Shown: positions 54,166-62,539 of the stretch, in pieces | Layout: each line of letters opens with the position of its first letter | How positions within the stretch are numbered: position 1 is the stretch's first letter | Assembly: GCF_020034665.1 (NCBI RefSeq) | Contig: NZ_JAIQDI010000002.1 | Coordinates: forward strand, 1-64,000 | Source: Niabella beijingensis | Lineage (GTDB): Bacteria; Bacteroidota; Bacteroidia; Chitinophagales; Chitinophagaceae | Direction of reading: 5' to 3' | Length of the DNA: 64,000 nucleotides | Translations under genes and position numbers: made by a program | The notes under the pieces: generated by a model | What the model saw: only the letters and a program-made list of their open reading frames with translations | Databases searched by the model: none | Told to the model about the DNA's origin: nothing

Positions 54166-55449
54166 ATGAAATTTCTGATATATATAGGCATCCTGCTCCT
54201 GGCACTTCCGGTAATGGCACAGGATGATATCTACCCCGCAAAAAAACAGGAAGGGGTGCTGGTGATCAATAACGGCACCATCCACACCGGTACAGGACAG
54301 GTGATCCCGCAGGGAACAGTTGTTGTTGAAAATGGTAAGATCCGGAAAGTAAGCGGACAGCCGGAAACCATTGCGGGCGCAACAGTGGTGGATGCCACCG
54401 GGAAGCATATTTATCCGGGGCTGATATTATCGAGTACTGACCTGGGACTGCGTGAGATCATCAGCGGAGTGCGGGGCAGTAACGATTATTATGAGATCGG
54501 GGACTATAATCCGGATGTGCGGTCTGTAGTGGCCTACAATACCGATTCCAAAGTGATCAACACGCTCCGGTCCAACGGGATCCTGCTGGCGAATATCGTT
54601 CCGGCCGGACGCCTGCTGACCGGCTCTTCGTCGGTGGTGCAGCTGGATGCCTGGACCTGGGAAGATGCCCTGTACAAAGCAGATAACGGTATGTTCCTGG
54701 ACCTTCCCGCGTTACTGCGCTCCCCTCGTGAAACCGCCGGCGCTTCCGATCCTGTAAAAGCAGGTATGAAGCGGATCGAAGACCTGAAAGCATTTTTCAG
54801 GGAAGCAAAGGCATATGCCGCTGCCCCGGAGAAAAAGGAAACAAACCTGAAATTTGAAGCCCTGCGGCCCCTGTTTGAAAAGAAACAAAAACTGTTTATC
54901 AATGCGGATATTTCCCGTCAGATATTGATGGCGATCGATTTTGTAAAAACGTTCGACATCAATGTGGTGATCGTAGGCGGCAGCGACAGCTACCTGCTGG
55001 CCGACCTGCTGAAGCAGAATAATATACCGGTGATCTTAAATTCGGTACATGTGCTGCCCACACTGGAAGACGATGATGTGGACCAGCCTTTCAAAACCCC
55101 CGCCCAGCTGAAGAAGGCAGGTGTGCTTTTCGCACTGAATGATAATGAAAGCACCCCCCGTTACCGGAACCTGGCATTCATGGCAGGAACGGCTGCGGCC
55201 TACGGACTTTCCAAAGAAGAGGCCCTGCAGGCCATTACACTGGATGCTGCGAAGATACTGGGGATTGACGACCGTACGGGTTCCCTTGAAGAAGGAAAGG
55301 ATGCCAATATCGTTATAGCGGCGGGTGATATCCTGGACATGGATCAAAGCATCATCACCGCTGCCTATATCCAGGGACGGCAAATCGATCTGAGTAACAA
55401 GCATACACAATTGTACGAACGCTATAAACACCGTTACGGACTGCAATAA
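54166..55449 (+). CDS. Secreted amidohydrolase-like protein lacking metal motif
   Basis: A 427-residue exported protein (signal peptide cut near VMAQ) with the amidohydrolase fold: opening VLVINNGTIHTGTGQVIPQG and closing LGIDDRTGSLEEGKDANIVI. The HxH site is replaced (YPGLILSSTDLGLRE) and the late Asp region reads FALNDNES. It is therefore probably not a metal hydrolase on its own. Co-transcription with the two-module protein suggests the two form one complex. Confidence 0.82.
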   Translation: MKFLIYIGILLLALPVMAQDDIYPAKKQEGVLVINNGTIHTGTGQVIPQGTVVVENGKIRKVSGQPETIAGATVVDATGKHIYPGLILSSTDLGLREIISGVRGSNDYYEIGDYNPDVRSVVAYNTDSKVINTLRSNGILLANIVPAGRLLTGSSSVVQLDAWTWEDALYKADNGMFLDLPALLRSPRETAGASDPVKAGMKRIEDLKAFFREAKAYAAAPEKKETNLKFEALRPLFEKKQKLFINADISRQILMAIDFVKTFDINVVIVGGSDSYLLADLLKQNNIPVILNSVHVLPTLEDDDVDQPFKTPAQLKKAGVLFALNDNESTPRYRNLAFMAGTAAAYGLSKEEALQAITLDAAKILGIDDRTGSLEEGKDANIVIAAGDILDMDQSIITAAYIQGRQIDLSNKHTQLYERYKHRYGLQ

Positions 55450-55487
55450 CAATTGTTCGTCACTGTTTCAGTAATGATATGATCTCC

Positions 55488-55511
55488 AGAGGCCATCCCG
55501 GCCTCTTTTTT
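55488..55511 (+). terminator. Terminator of the amidohydrolase operon
   Basis: Arms AGAGGCC (55488-55494) and GGCCTCT (55500-55506), ATCCC loop, then T-run. Confidence 0.9.
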
Positions 55512-55627
55512 ATTTAATATTCAATTATATATATAAAATAAGGTCTTTATGCCCAAGTTCCGGGTTATACAACCGGCTGGAACTCAGGACTTGATGTGGG
55601 TTATTTTTTCGGCTTGCAATAAAAAAA

Positions 55628-55663
55628 TTAAACAAGTGTTTGATTAATTAAACAATTGTTTAA
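55628..55663. promoter_or_regulatory. Two TetR-type operators
   Basis: TTAAACAATTGTTTAA (55648-55663) is a perfect 16-bp palindrome. TTAAACAAGTGTTTGA (55628-55643) is a near copy 20 bases upstream. They cover the space between the -33 and -7 boxes of the TetR gene promoter. Confidence 0.75.
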
Positions 55664-55672
55664 ATACCTTTG
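55639..55672 (+). promoter_or_regulatory. Promoter of the TetR-efflux operon
   Basis: TACCTTTG (55665-55672) matches TAnnTTTG exactly. TTTG at 55639-55642 may be the -33 element, with a longish spacer of 22. The leader to the GTG start would be about 13 bases. Confidence 0.6.
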
Positions 55673-55691
55673 TGCCTGCAATTTATTTATA

Positions 55692-56330
55692 GTGTCCACA
55701 GAATTCACACAAAAACAGATCGAGATCATGGAAGCAGCAGTAAGGCTGTTTGCCGACAAGGGATTTGACAATGCGTCTGTGCGTGACATTGCAAAAGCGG
55801 CTGATGTAAATGTGGCGATGATCTCCTACTATTTCGGATCAAAAGAGAAATTGCTGGAGGCCATTTTTATGCGGCATGTATTAATGATCCGCAGCAAGCT
55901 GGAAGAAATTGTTTTTGCCAGCGACCTGGCTCCGGTGCAGAAGATCGATCTGATCATTGATACCTATATCGATACCATCGCGGCCAACCGCAGCTTTCAC
56001 CTGCTGATGGTACGGGAGCAGGGGGTAATGAAGAACCCGGTTTTATATGAGGCAGTGAAAAGTATGAAGCTGAAGAACAACGCGCTGATGAAGAGCGCTG
56101 TAAAAGCGGGTGTGAAGGCCGGGATATTCCGGAAGAACGTAGATATGATGATACTGGCCCTGACCGTTTTCGGAACCATTAACCAGGCCTTTAATACCAA
56201 GCGGTTTTTGTGTGAGCAGTTCCATATTGATCCTAACAATGACCAGGAATTTCTGACCCTGATCATTCCGAAGCTGAAGGCACATTTAAAAGCAGTAGTG
56301 AAAAGTTATCTGCTGGTTAAAGAATCATAA
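55692..56330 (+). CDS. TetR/AcrR family repressor of the efflux operon
   Basis: A 212-residue repressor. Residues about 5-50 are the TetR helix-turn-helix (QKQIEIMEAAVRLFADKGFD, then VRDIAKAADVNVAMISYYFG). The C-terminal helical domain should bind the inducer, probably a substrate of the pump. The GTG at 55692 is chosen because family proteins start just before this helix; an ATG at 55728 would cut into it. It is the first gene of the operon and very likely represses its own promoter via the paired palindromes. Confidence 0.9.
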   Translation: MSTEFTQKQIEIMEAAVRLFADKGFDNASVRDIAKAADVNVAMISYYFGSKEKLLEAIFMRHVLMIRSKLEEIVFASDLAPVQKIDLIIDTYIDTIAANRSFHLLMVREQGVMKNPVLYEAVKSMKLKNNALMKSAVKAGVKAGIFRKNVDMMILALTVFGTINQAFNTKRFLCEQFHIDPNNDQEFLTLIIPKLKAHLKAVVKSYLLVKES

Positions 56331-56361
56331 AACAATGTACAAAAGTAAAGCGATCGAATGT

Positions 56362-57705
56362 ATGAATAAAAGAATCACAACCATCATTGCCCTGTTTTTG
56401 GCACTTGTGGTTTTGAGCGGTAATCTCTCCGCACAGGAAGTGAAAAAGCTTTCGGTAGAGGAAGCGGTAACGCTGGGCCTGGAAAGCAGCAAGCATTTAA
56501 AGATAGACGAGGCAAAGATCCTGCAGGCTACTGCCGCGGTTGAAGAAGCAAAGAATCATCAATTACCTGATCTAAAGATCAGCGGGTCCTATATGCGGCT
56601 CACCAGTGCACACATCAATATGAAAAGCGCACAGGAGCCGGCAGACGGATCCGGCAGCGGATCGGCAATGCCAAAGATATCGCAGGCGATGTATGGTATG
56701 GCCAACCTTACCATGCCGCTTTATGCAGGTGGAAAGATCCGGTATGGCATCCAGTCGGCAAAATACCTGCTTGAAGCAGCGCGACTGAATACCGGTAATG
56801 ATAAAAATGCCATTGCCTATAACCTGATTGAGGCCTATGCCAACCTGTTTAAAGCCGCCCAGGCCATCCAGGTGATCAAAGAGAACCTGGCGGCCTCACA
56901 AAACCGGGACTCCAATTTTATACGGCTGGAGGACAACGGGCTGATGGCGCGTAATGACCGGCTGAAAGCGCAGCTTCAGACATCGGATATTGAATTACAG
57001 CTGCTGGAAGCACAAAATAACTATACCATCGCCAATGTGAACATGGACCTCCTGCTGGGACTGCCGGAAAGCACCGTTATCGAGGTGGACAGTGCCTTCA
57101 TCAGTGCAACTGCTGAGGAACAATCGCTGGTGTATTATGAAGACAAAGCCTTTCAGAGCAGAAATGATATACAGGCCCTGGATTATCAGCAAAAAGCAGC
57201 AGCGCTGGGCATCAAATCTGCCAGGGCAGATTACCTGCCCTCACTGGCCCTTACCGGTGGCTATATTGCGGTGAATGTTCCCAAGTTCTTAACAGTAACC
57301 AATGCCATCAATGGAGGGATCGGTCTTCAGTACAATGTATCGAGCCTCTGGAAAGCCGGTGCAGCAGTAAGGAAAGCCAAGGCCCAGGCACTGGAACTTT
57401 CGGCTTCCAGGGAATTATTAAATGATAATGTCCGGCTGCAGATCAACCGCGACTATCAGAATTCGATACTGGCGCGGCGCAAGATAGAAGTATACAATAA
57501 AGCAGAGATACAGGCCGCAGAAAACTACCGCATCACCAAGAATAAATATGACAATAGCCTTGTGACGATCACGGATCTGCTGGATGCTAATGTGGCGCTG
57601 TTATCATCAAAGATCAATGTATCGAATGCAAAAGCGGATGCTGCGCTGGCGTACCAGAAATTACTGGAAACCTCGGGCATCTTAATTCAGAAAACCAATC
57701 AGTAA
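56362..57705 (+). CDS. TolC family outer membrane efflux protein
   Basis: A 447-residue outer-membrane channel protein: signal peptide cut near LSAQE, then two OEP repeats with long helices. The characteristic MPLYAGGKIRYGIQSAKYLL and AENYRITKNKYDNSLVTITD segments are visible. It forms the exit duct of the tripartite pump with the HlyD and MFS proteins. An alternative start at 56335 lies 4 bases after the TetR gene stop; the ATG at 56362 gives the better signal peptide. Confidence 0.92.
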   Translation: MNKRITTIIALFLALVVLSGNLSAQEVKKLSVEEAVTLGLESSKHLKIDEAKILQATAAVEEAKNHQLPDLKISGSYMRLTSAHINMKSAQEPADGSGSGSAMPKISQAMYGMANLTMPLYAGGKIRYGIQSAKYLLEAARLNTGNDKNAIAYNLIEAYANLFKAAQAIQVIKENLAASQNRDSNFIRLEDNGLMARNDRLKAQLQTSDIELQLLEAQNNYTIANVNMDLLLGLPESTVIEVDSAFISATAEEQSLVYYEDKAFQSRNDIQALDYQQKAAALGIKSARADYLPSLALTGGYIAVNVPKFLTVTNAINGGIGLQYNVSSLWKAGAAVRKAKAQALELSASRELLNDNVRLQINRDYQNSILARRKIEVYNKAEIQAAENYRITKNKYDNSLVTITDLLDANVALLSSKINVSNAKADAALAYQKLLETSGILIQKTNQ

Positions 57706-57731
57706 AATCAACTTATAATAATCATTATACC

Positions 57732-58847
57732 ATGGCAAAGGAACAAGCTCAGCATCAGCCAAACGAAACAAATCAAAAGAAAAAAAGGAGCCCGGTCTTC
57801 TTTATCATACTTGCAGTATTGATAGTAGTGGGCGGCTTCTATGGCATTAAAGCCTATATCTACAGTCAGCATCATGAGGATACCGATGATGCACAGATAG
57901 CGGCCAATGTAAGCCCGGTTATTTCCAAGATCTCCGGGTATATTACCGAAGTAAAAGTAAAGGACAACGAGTTTGTACACAAAGGCGATACACTGGTGGT
58001 ATTGGATACCAGGGATCTGAAAATGTCGCTGGAACAGGCAGAAGCTGCACTGGGTACGGCCCGCAGCAATGTGGCCTCTGCGCATGCCACTACGGCAGCA
58101 GCTCATAAAAACATCGGTACTGCCAGCGCTGCTGTTGCCACTGCCGATGCACAGATCGAAGCGGCAAAGGTGAATGTATGGCGGACCTCGGAAGATTTGA
58201 AAAGATATGAGAACCTGATCAAGGACCATTCGATCACCCAGCAGCAATACGAGCAGGCACTTGCGGCCAAACAGACGGCAGACCGCCAGCTGGAGATCCT
58301 GAAAGAGCAACGTAACCAGGCTGCGGCGCAAACCGGTGCTGTAAGCTTTCAGTCAAAAGCCACTGCGGAGCAGATCGGGGTATCTGCAGCAATGGTACGC
58401 CAGCGCGAAGTGGATGTGGAAAATGCCAAACTGAATTTGAGCTATGCGGTTATTGTGGCCAATGAGGACGGTGTGGTTTCCAAAGTGCCGGTACAGACCG
58501 GTCAGTATATCCAGGCCGGCGCTCAGTTGTTCAGCATTATCCTGAACAACGACAAATGGGTGGTGGCTAATTTTAAGGAAACCCAGTTATCCAGAATGGT
58601 GACAGGTCAGAAAGTAGAACTCAGCGTGGATGCGTTCCCCAAGCATTCCTTTGAAGGTATTGTTGGCTCTTTTTCTCCGGCTACCGGATCCGTATCGGCA
58701 CTGCTACCCGCGGATAATGCCAGCGGAAACTTTGTAAAAGTGGTACAGCGTGTACCGGTAAGGATTGAGTTTGTAAATAAAAACGACTCCCTGATCCAAA
58801 AATTACGCGCCGGCATGAATGTGCTGGTAGATGTTCATCTTAATTAA
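57732..58847 (+). CDS. HlyD/EmrA family periplasmic adaptor
   Basis: A 371-residue membrane-fusion protein. One N-terminal helix (about 20-40) is followed by the biotinyl-lipoyl-like domain (AQIAANVSPVISKISGYITE, VKVKDNEFVHKGDTLVVLDT), an Ala-rich helical hairpin (about 95-230), and a C-terminal barrel (WVVANFKETQLSRMVTGQKV). It bridges the MFS pump and the TolC channel. EmrA-type rather than AcrA-type, fitting the DHA2 transporter downstream. Confidence 0.92.
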   Translation: MAKEQAQHQPNETNQKKKRSPVFFIILAVLIVVGGFYGIKAYIYSQHHEDTDDAQIAANVSPVISKISGYITEVKVKDNEFVHKGDTLVVLDTRDLKMSLEQAEAALGTARSNVASAHATTAAAHKNIGTASAAVATADAQIEAAKVNVWRTSEDLKRYENLIKDHSITQQQYEQALAAKQTADRQLEILKEQRNQAAAQTGAVSFQSKATAEQIGVSAAMVRQREVDVENAKLNLSYAVIVANEDGVVSKVPVQTGQYIQAGAQLFSIILNNDKWVVANFKETQLSRMVTGQKVELSVDAFPKHSFEGIVGSFSPATGSVSALLPADNASGNFVKVVQRVPVRIEFVNKNDSLIQKLRAGMNVLVDVHLN

Positions 58848-58855
58848 TGAATAGT

Positions 58856-58946
58856 GAGAAGTGAAAAGCGAAATGGATAAGTGAAGGATGAGATGTGATA
58901 AATGAGGTACAGGAACGTAAATGTGAAGCGGATCTTTTCACTTCTC
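58856..58946. repeat. 13-bp inverted repeat in the emrA-emrB gap
   Basis: GAGAAGTGAAAAG (58856-58868) and CTTTTCACTTCTC (58934-58946) are perfect complements 65 bases apart. The spacer is rich in GTGA/GATGA repeats. Confidence 0.6.
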
Positions 58947-58975
58947 GCTTCTTACAATAAAAAGAAATCCAAATT

Positions 58976-60562
58976 ATGCAACAACAGGATTCTCTTGTAG
59001 AATATGGTGCCCGGCGTGTCATTGTTACGGTAACGGCAATTATTTGTGCATTGCTTGAAATTGTTGACAGCACCATTGTAAACGTGGCGCTGAACGATAT
59101 GAAGGGGAACCTGGGTGCTACCTTATCTGAAGTGGGCTGGGTCATTACTGCCTACGCCATCGGAAATGTGATCATTGTTCCCATGACCAGCTGGCTTTCG
59201 CAGCAGTTTGGCCGGAGAAATTACTTTGCGGTATCGATCGTTCTGTTTACGATCTGTTCCTTTCTTTGCGGTAATGCGACCAATATCTGGGAGCTGGTGG
59301 CCTTCCGCTTTTTGCAGGGCGTGGGGGGCGGTGCATTGCTGGTGACTTCCCAGACCATCATTACAGAATCATACCCTATTGAAAAAAGAGGAATGGCACA
59401 GGCCATTTACGGCTTGGGTGTTATCGCCGGTCCTACGCTGGGCCCGCCCCTGGGTGGTTATATCGTTGATAACTTCAGCTGGCCCTATATCTTTTACATC
59501 AATATCCCGCTGGGGATCATCGCTACACTGCTGACACTGCAGTTTGTGCGCAGTCCCAGGTATGCGGAAAAAAAAGCGGCTCACGAGATCGACTGGCTGG
59601 GTATCTTTTTATTGAGCGCCACCGTAGGGTCGCTCCAGTACATCCTGGAACGCGGGCACGAGGACGACTGGTTCTCCAGCAAAGCGATCATTGTGCTGAC
59701 CATCACTGCTGTGCTGGGACTTTTCTTCTTTATCTGGCGGGAACTTACTTATAAGAACCCGATCGTGGAATTGCGGGTGCTGCGGAATGGGAACCTGAGG
59801 GTTGGAACGATCATGTCCTTTATCCTGGGCTTCGGGCTTTATGGTTCTACGTTTATTGTACCGCTGTACACCCAGAGTATCCTGGGCTGGACGGCCCTGC
59901 AGGCGGGGATGCTGATGATACCGGCCACACTGGCCACGGCATTTATGATGCCCTTTATCGGGCGGATGATCGCCAAAGGCATTCCGCAGCAGTACCTGGT
60001 AGCCACGGGGCTATTCCTTTTCTTTGTGTACAGTTTCTGGGGGTATAAGATCATCACACCAGATACCGGTAAGGATGCATTCTTCTGGATGCTGATCGTG
60101 CGCGGGGTAGGGCTGGGATTGTTATTTATTCCGATTACCACCTTGGCGTTGTCTACACTGAAAGGACAGGAAATCGGCCAGGGCGCTGCATTTACGGGTA
60201 TGATGCGGCAGCTGGGAGGATCCTTTGGTGTGGCAGCAATCACGACCTTTATCGCCAACCGCAGTATGCTTTACCGGAATGATCTGGTATCCAAACTGGA
60301 TGTGAACGACCTGAATGTACAGCAGCGGGTAGGCGCCCTGGAGCACAGCTTTACGGCAAAGGGCCTGTCGCCGGACGTGGCACTGCAGTCGGCCCATAAG
60401 GTCCTTGATTTTACAGTGACCAAACAGGCGACCGTTCTCTCTTATATGGATGTATTCCTTTACCTGGGACTGATGTTCCTGATCTGTATTCCTTTTATCC
60501 TGTTTATACGAAAGAAAAAAGGCAAACAGGAAAAAATGGATATGAGTGAGATGATGCATTGA
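58976..60562 (+). CDS. DHA2 family drug:H+ antiporter (EmrB-like)
   Basis: A 528-residue major-facilitator pump with 14 helices. DHA2 motifs are clear: D1 (LEIVDSTIVNVALNDM), motif A (SWLSQQFGRRNYF) and motif C (GLGVIAGPTLGPPLGGYI). It uses the proton gradient to export drugs or toxic compounds through the adaptor and TolC channel. It is separated from the adaptor gene by 128 bases with an inverted repeat, unusual for this operon type. Confidence 0.94.
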   Translation: MQQQDSLVEYGARRVIVTVTAIICALLEIVDSTIVNVALNDMKGNLGATLSEVGWVITAYAIGNVIIVPMTSWLSQQFGRRNYFAVSIVLFTICSFLCGNATNIWELVAFRFLQGVGGGALLVTSQTIITESYPIEKRGMAQAIYGLGVIAGPTLGPPLGGYIVDNFSWPYIFYINIPLGIIATLLTLQFVRSPRYAEKKAAHEIDWLGIFLLSATVGSLQYILERGHEDDWFSSKAIIVLTITAVLGLFFFIWRELTYKNPIVELRVLRNGNLRVGTIMSFILGFGLYGSTFIVPLYTQSILGWTALQAGMLMIPATLATAFMMPFIGRMIAKGIPQQYLVATGLFLFFVYSFWGYKIITPDTGKDAFFWMLIVRGVGLGLLFIPITTLALSTLKGQEIGQGAAFTGMMRQLGGSFGVAAITTFIANRSMLYRNDLVSKLDVNDLNVQQRVGALEHSFTAKGLSPDVALQSAHKVLDFTVTKQATVLSYMDVFLYLGLMFLICIPFILFIRKKKGKQEKMDMSEMMH

Positions 60563-60608
60563 CGGGACAGGTTTGGGGTGTCAGCAATCAGAAGCGGGAA
60601 ATGAAATT

Positions 60609-60651
60609 TTAGCAATCAGTTTTCAGCGATTAGCTGTCAGCTGATTGCTAA
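60609..60651. repeat. 11-bp inverted repeat after the efflux operon
   Basis: TTAGCAATCAG (60609-60619) and CTGATTGCTAA (60641-60651) are perfect complements. The loop holds a smaller CAGC-GATTA-GCTG hairpin. Similar AGCAATCAGC text is a familiar intergenic repeat in this family of bacteria. Confidence 0.55.
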
Positions 60652-60733
60652 TAGCGAATAACCGGCCGCTACTGAGCCTCATTACCTAATTCTCGTGTAT
60701 CGAATCGGAAACTTTGCTGTATTTTTAATCCCG

Positions 60734-61414
60734 ATGCTACAAAAATCTATTGCTGTATTTGGGATCCTGCTGTTCCTTGTTTCCTTATATGGGTGCGTTT
60801 CGTACCGGAAACGGCCCACCCGCCTTTATCAAGAAGTGCTTTCAAAGAACCTCAGTTTCGACGCCGGAATCGTACCCGGAGTACCCTTTAAAAACGGAGA
60901 ATGGGATACCGTAATGAAGGGACGCGTATTGTGGGCCGTGCAACTCTATAACCAGGGCATCATTCGTAATATCATTTTTTCCGGCGGCGCGGTTTATTCC
61001 CCTTATTATGAAGCCCGGATCATGGGATTGTATGCGCAGGAACTGGGTATTCCGGGTTCGCGTATCTTTTATGAAACAAAAGCGGAACATAGTACCGAAA
61101 ATGTATTCTATTCTTACCAGATCGCGCGGCAGCAGGGATTCAAATCGCTGGCCCTCGTCACGGATCCTTTCCAGTCATCTATGATGAAAGGCTTTACCCG
61201 GCGCAAATTCGGAACACGGATCGTACATCTGCCGTTTATGGTAGATACCGTAAAAAAATACAATCACCTCGATCCGGTTATTGATCCTGCTCCGGCTTAT
61301 GTTCAGCCCTTCCAATCGATCCTCGAGCGCGAAGGGTTCCTCCGCCGTTTCCGCGGAACACTCGGGGTTTTTATTCCCTGGGAAGACCGGGGAAGGCGGG
61401 CCCGTGCGCTATAA
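60734..61414 (+). CDS. DUF218 (YdcF/SanA-like) lipoprotein
   Basis: A 226-residue protein with a signal ending SLYGC (lipobox) and a DUF218 domain: DAGIVPGVPFKNGEWDTVMK, IIFSGGAVYSPYYEARIMGL and SRIFYETKAEHSTENVFYS. Related SanA/YdcF proteins affect envelope integrity and vancomycin tolerance; the reaction is unknown. The ATG at 60734 is chosen to place the lipobox near the start. It is convergent with cydB. Confidence 0.82.
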   Translation: MLQKSIAVFGILLFLVSLYGCVSYRKRPTRLYQEVLSKNLSFDAGIVPGVPFKNGEWDTVMKGRVLWAVQLYNQGIIRNIIFSGGAVYSPYYEARIMGLYAQELGIPGSRIFYETKAEHSTENVFYSYQIARQQGFKSLALVTDPFQSSMMKGFTRRKFGTRIVHLPFMVDTVKKYNHLDPVIDPAPAYVQPFQSILEREGFLRRFRGTLGVFIPWEDRGRRARAL

Positions 61415-61431
61415 ATAATTACCAGAAAAAT

Positions 61432-62460
61432 TTAATGTTCCACCGGCTCCTCCTGGCGGTTGAAGCTATACAGCAGATAGAACAGTGCCGGCAGGATAAA
61501 GACACTTCCTGCTAAAAGTGCTACTGCCAGTGACCGGATGGTTTTGTCGGAGCCCTTGTGGGTCAGTAGTGACAGTCCTTCTGTATCTTTCAGATTGATC
61601 AGTACCGGGTAGTGCTCATAAGTAATGGCAACCAGCAGCAATGTGATCTGCGCCCCGGCAATGATCCGCAGCCATTGGGTCGACTGCCGGAAAAGGGAGA
61701 TCCACATCCAGATCAGTGAAAGTGCCGCCAGCAGCACACAGATCACACTGACCGGGTTCCCGAAAAGCCAGTGTACCAGCGGAATATTATCCTGGTGTGC
61801 GGCAACCAGTACCAGGCCGGCAGCAGCTATTGCTGCCAGGCTCATATGCTTGGCCTTTTGAATGAAACGTTGCCGCTCTGCTTCTGTTTTGGTTTCGCCG
61901 ATGATAAAGATCGCCGCCAGAAATCCGCAGATCGTTACTGTAAAGATGCCGACCGAAACAGGAAAAAATCCCAGCCAGCTGAATATATAGGCATCCAGAA
62001 AATGAGTCGCCTGCGGATCTATTTTTCCGGATACTGCACTGCCGGCAATAATGCCCAGAAACAGGGGCGTGATCACACTGGAATACATAAAGGTTTTGGA
62101 GTATACGGTCTGCATTTTATCCCGTACCGCATCATAATTCCGGAAACTGAAGGCCGTGCCCCGCGCTACGATCCCCAGCAGCATGATGGTAAGCGGAATA
62201 TGAAGATAAACCGATACGGTTGCATAGATGACCGGAAAGCCCACGAACAGGATCACGATCGCAATGATCAGCCACATATGATTGGCTTCCCATATGGGGC
62301 CTATAGCCCGGTACATCACTCTCCGGGTCTGGTCCTTGCTCTTCCGGGTGGAAAGAAATTCAAGGATGCCCGCGCCAAAATCCGCGCCCCCCATCAATAC
62401 ATAAAGAAGGATCGAAGCCCACAGATATGCCATCACTACATAAAGCATAACGAAATTCAT
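61432..62460 (-). CDS. cydB: Cytochrome bd ubiquinol oxidase subunit II
   Basis: A 342-residue inner-membrane protein with eight or nine helices, partner of CydA in the quinol:O2 oxidoreductase. Family segments: LMGGADFGAGILEFL, RRVMYRAIGPIWEANHMWLI and GIVARGTAFSFRNYD. It follows cydA by 79 bases on the same strand. No cydX or cydDC genes are seen nearby. Confidence 0.95.
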   Translation of the reverse strand: MNFVMLYVVMAYLWASILLYVLMGGADFGAGILEFLSTRKSKDQTRRVMYRAIGPIWEANHMWLIIAIVILFVGFPVIYATVSVYLHIPLTIMLLGIVARGTAFSFRNYDAVRDKMQTVYSKTFMYSSVITPLFLGIIAGSAVSGKIDPQATHFLDAYIFSWLGFFPVSVGIFTVTICGFLAAIFIIGETKTEAERQRFIQKAKHMSLAAIAAAGLVLVAAHQDNIPLVHWLFGNPVSVICVLLAALSLIWMWISLFRQSTQWLRIIAGAQITLLLVAITYEHYPVLINLKDTEGLSLLTHKGSDKTIRSLAVALLAGSVFILPALFYLLYSFNRQEEPVEH

Positions 62461-62539
62461 TTATGATTTAAGACCAGAGATCGGCGTTTTGAGCCATCAG
62501 CTTTCAGCGTTTCAAACCTCCAACCCCGTCATTCCCTCA

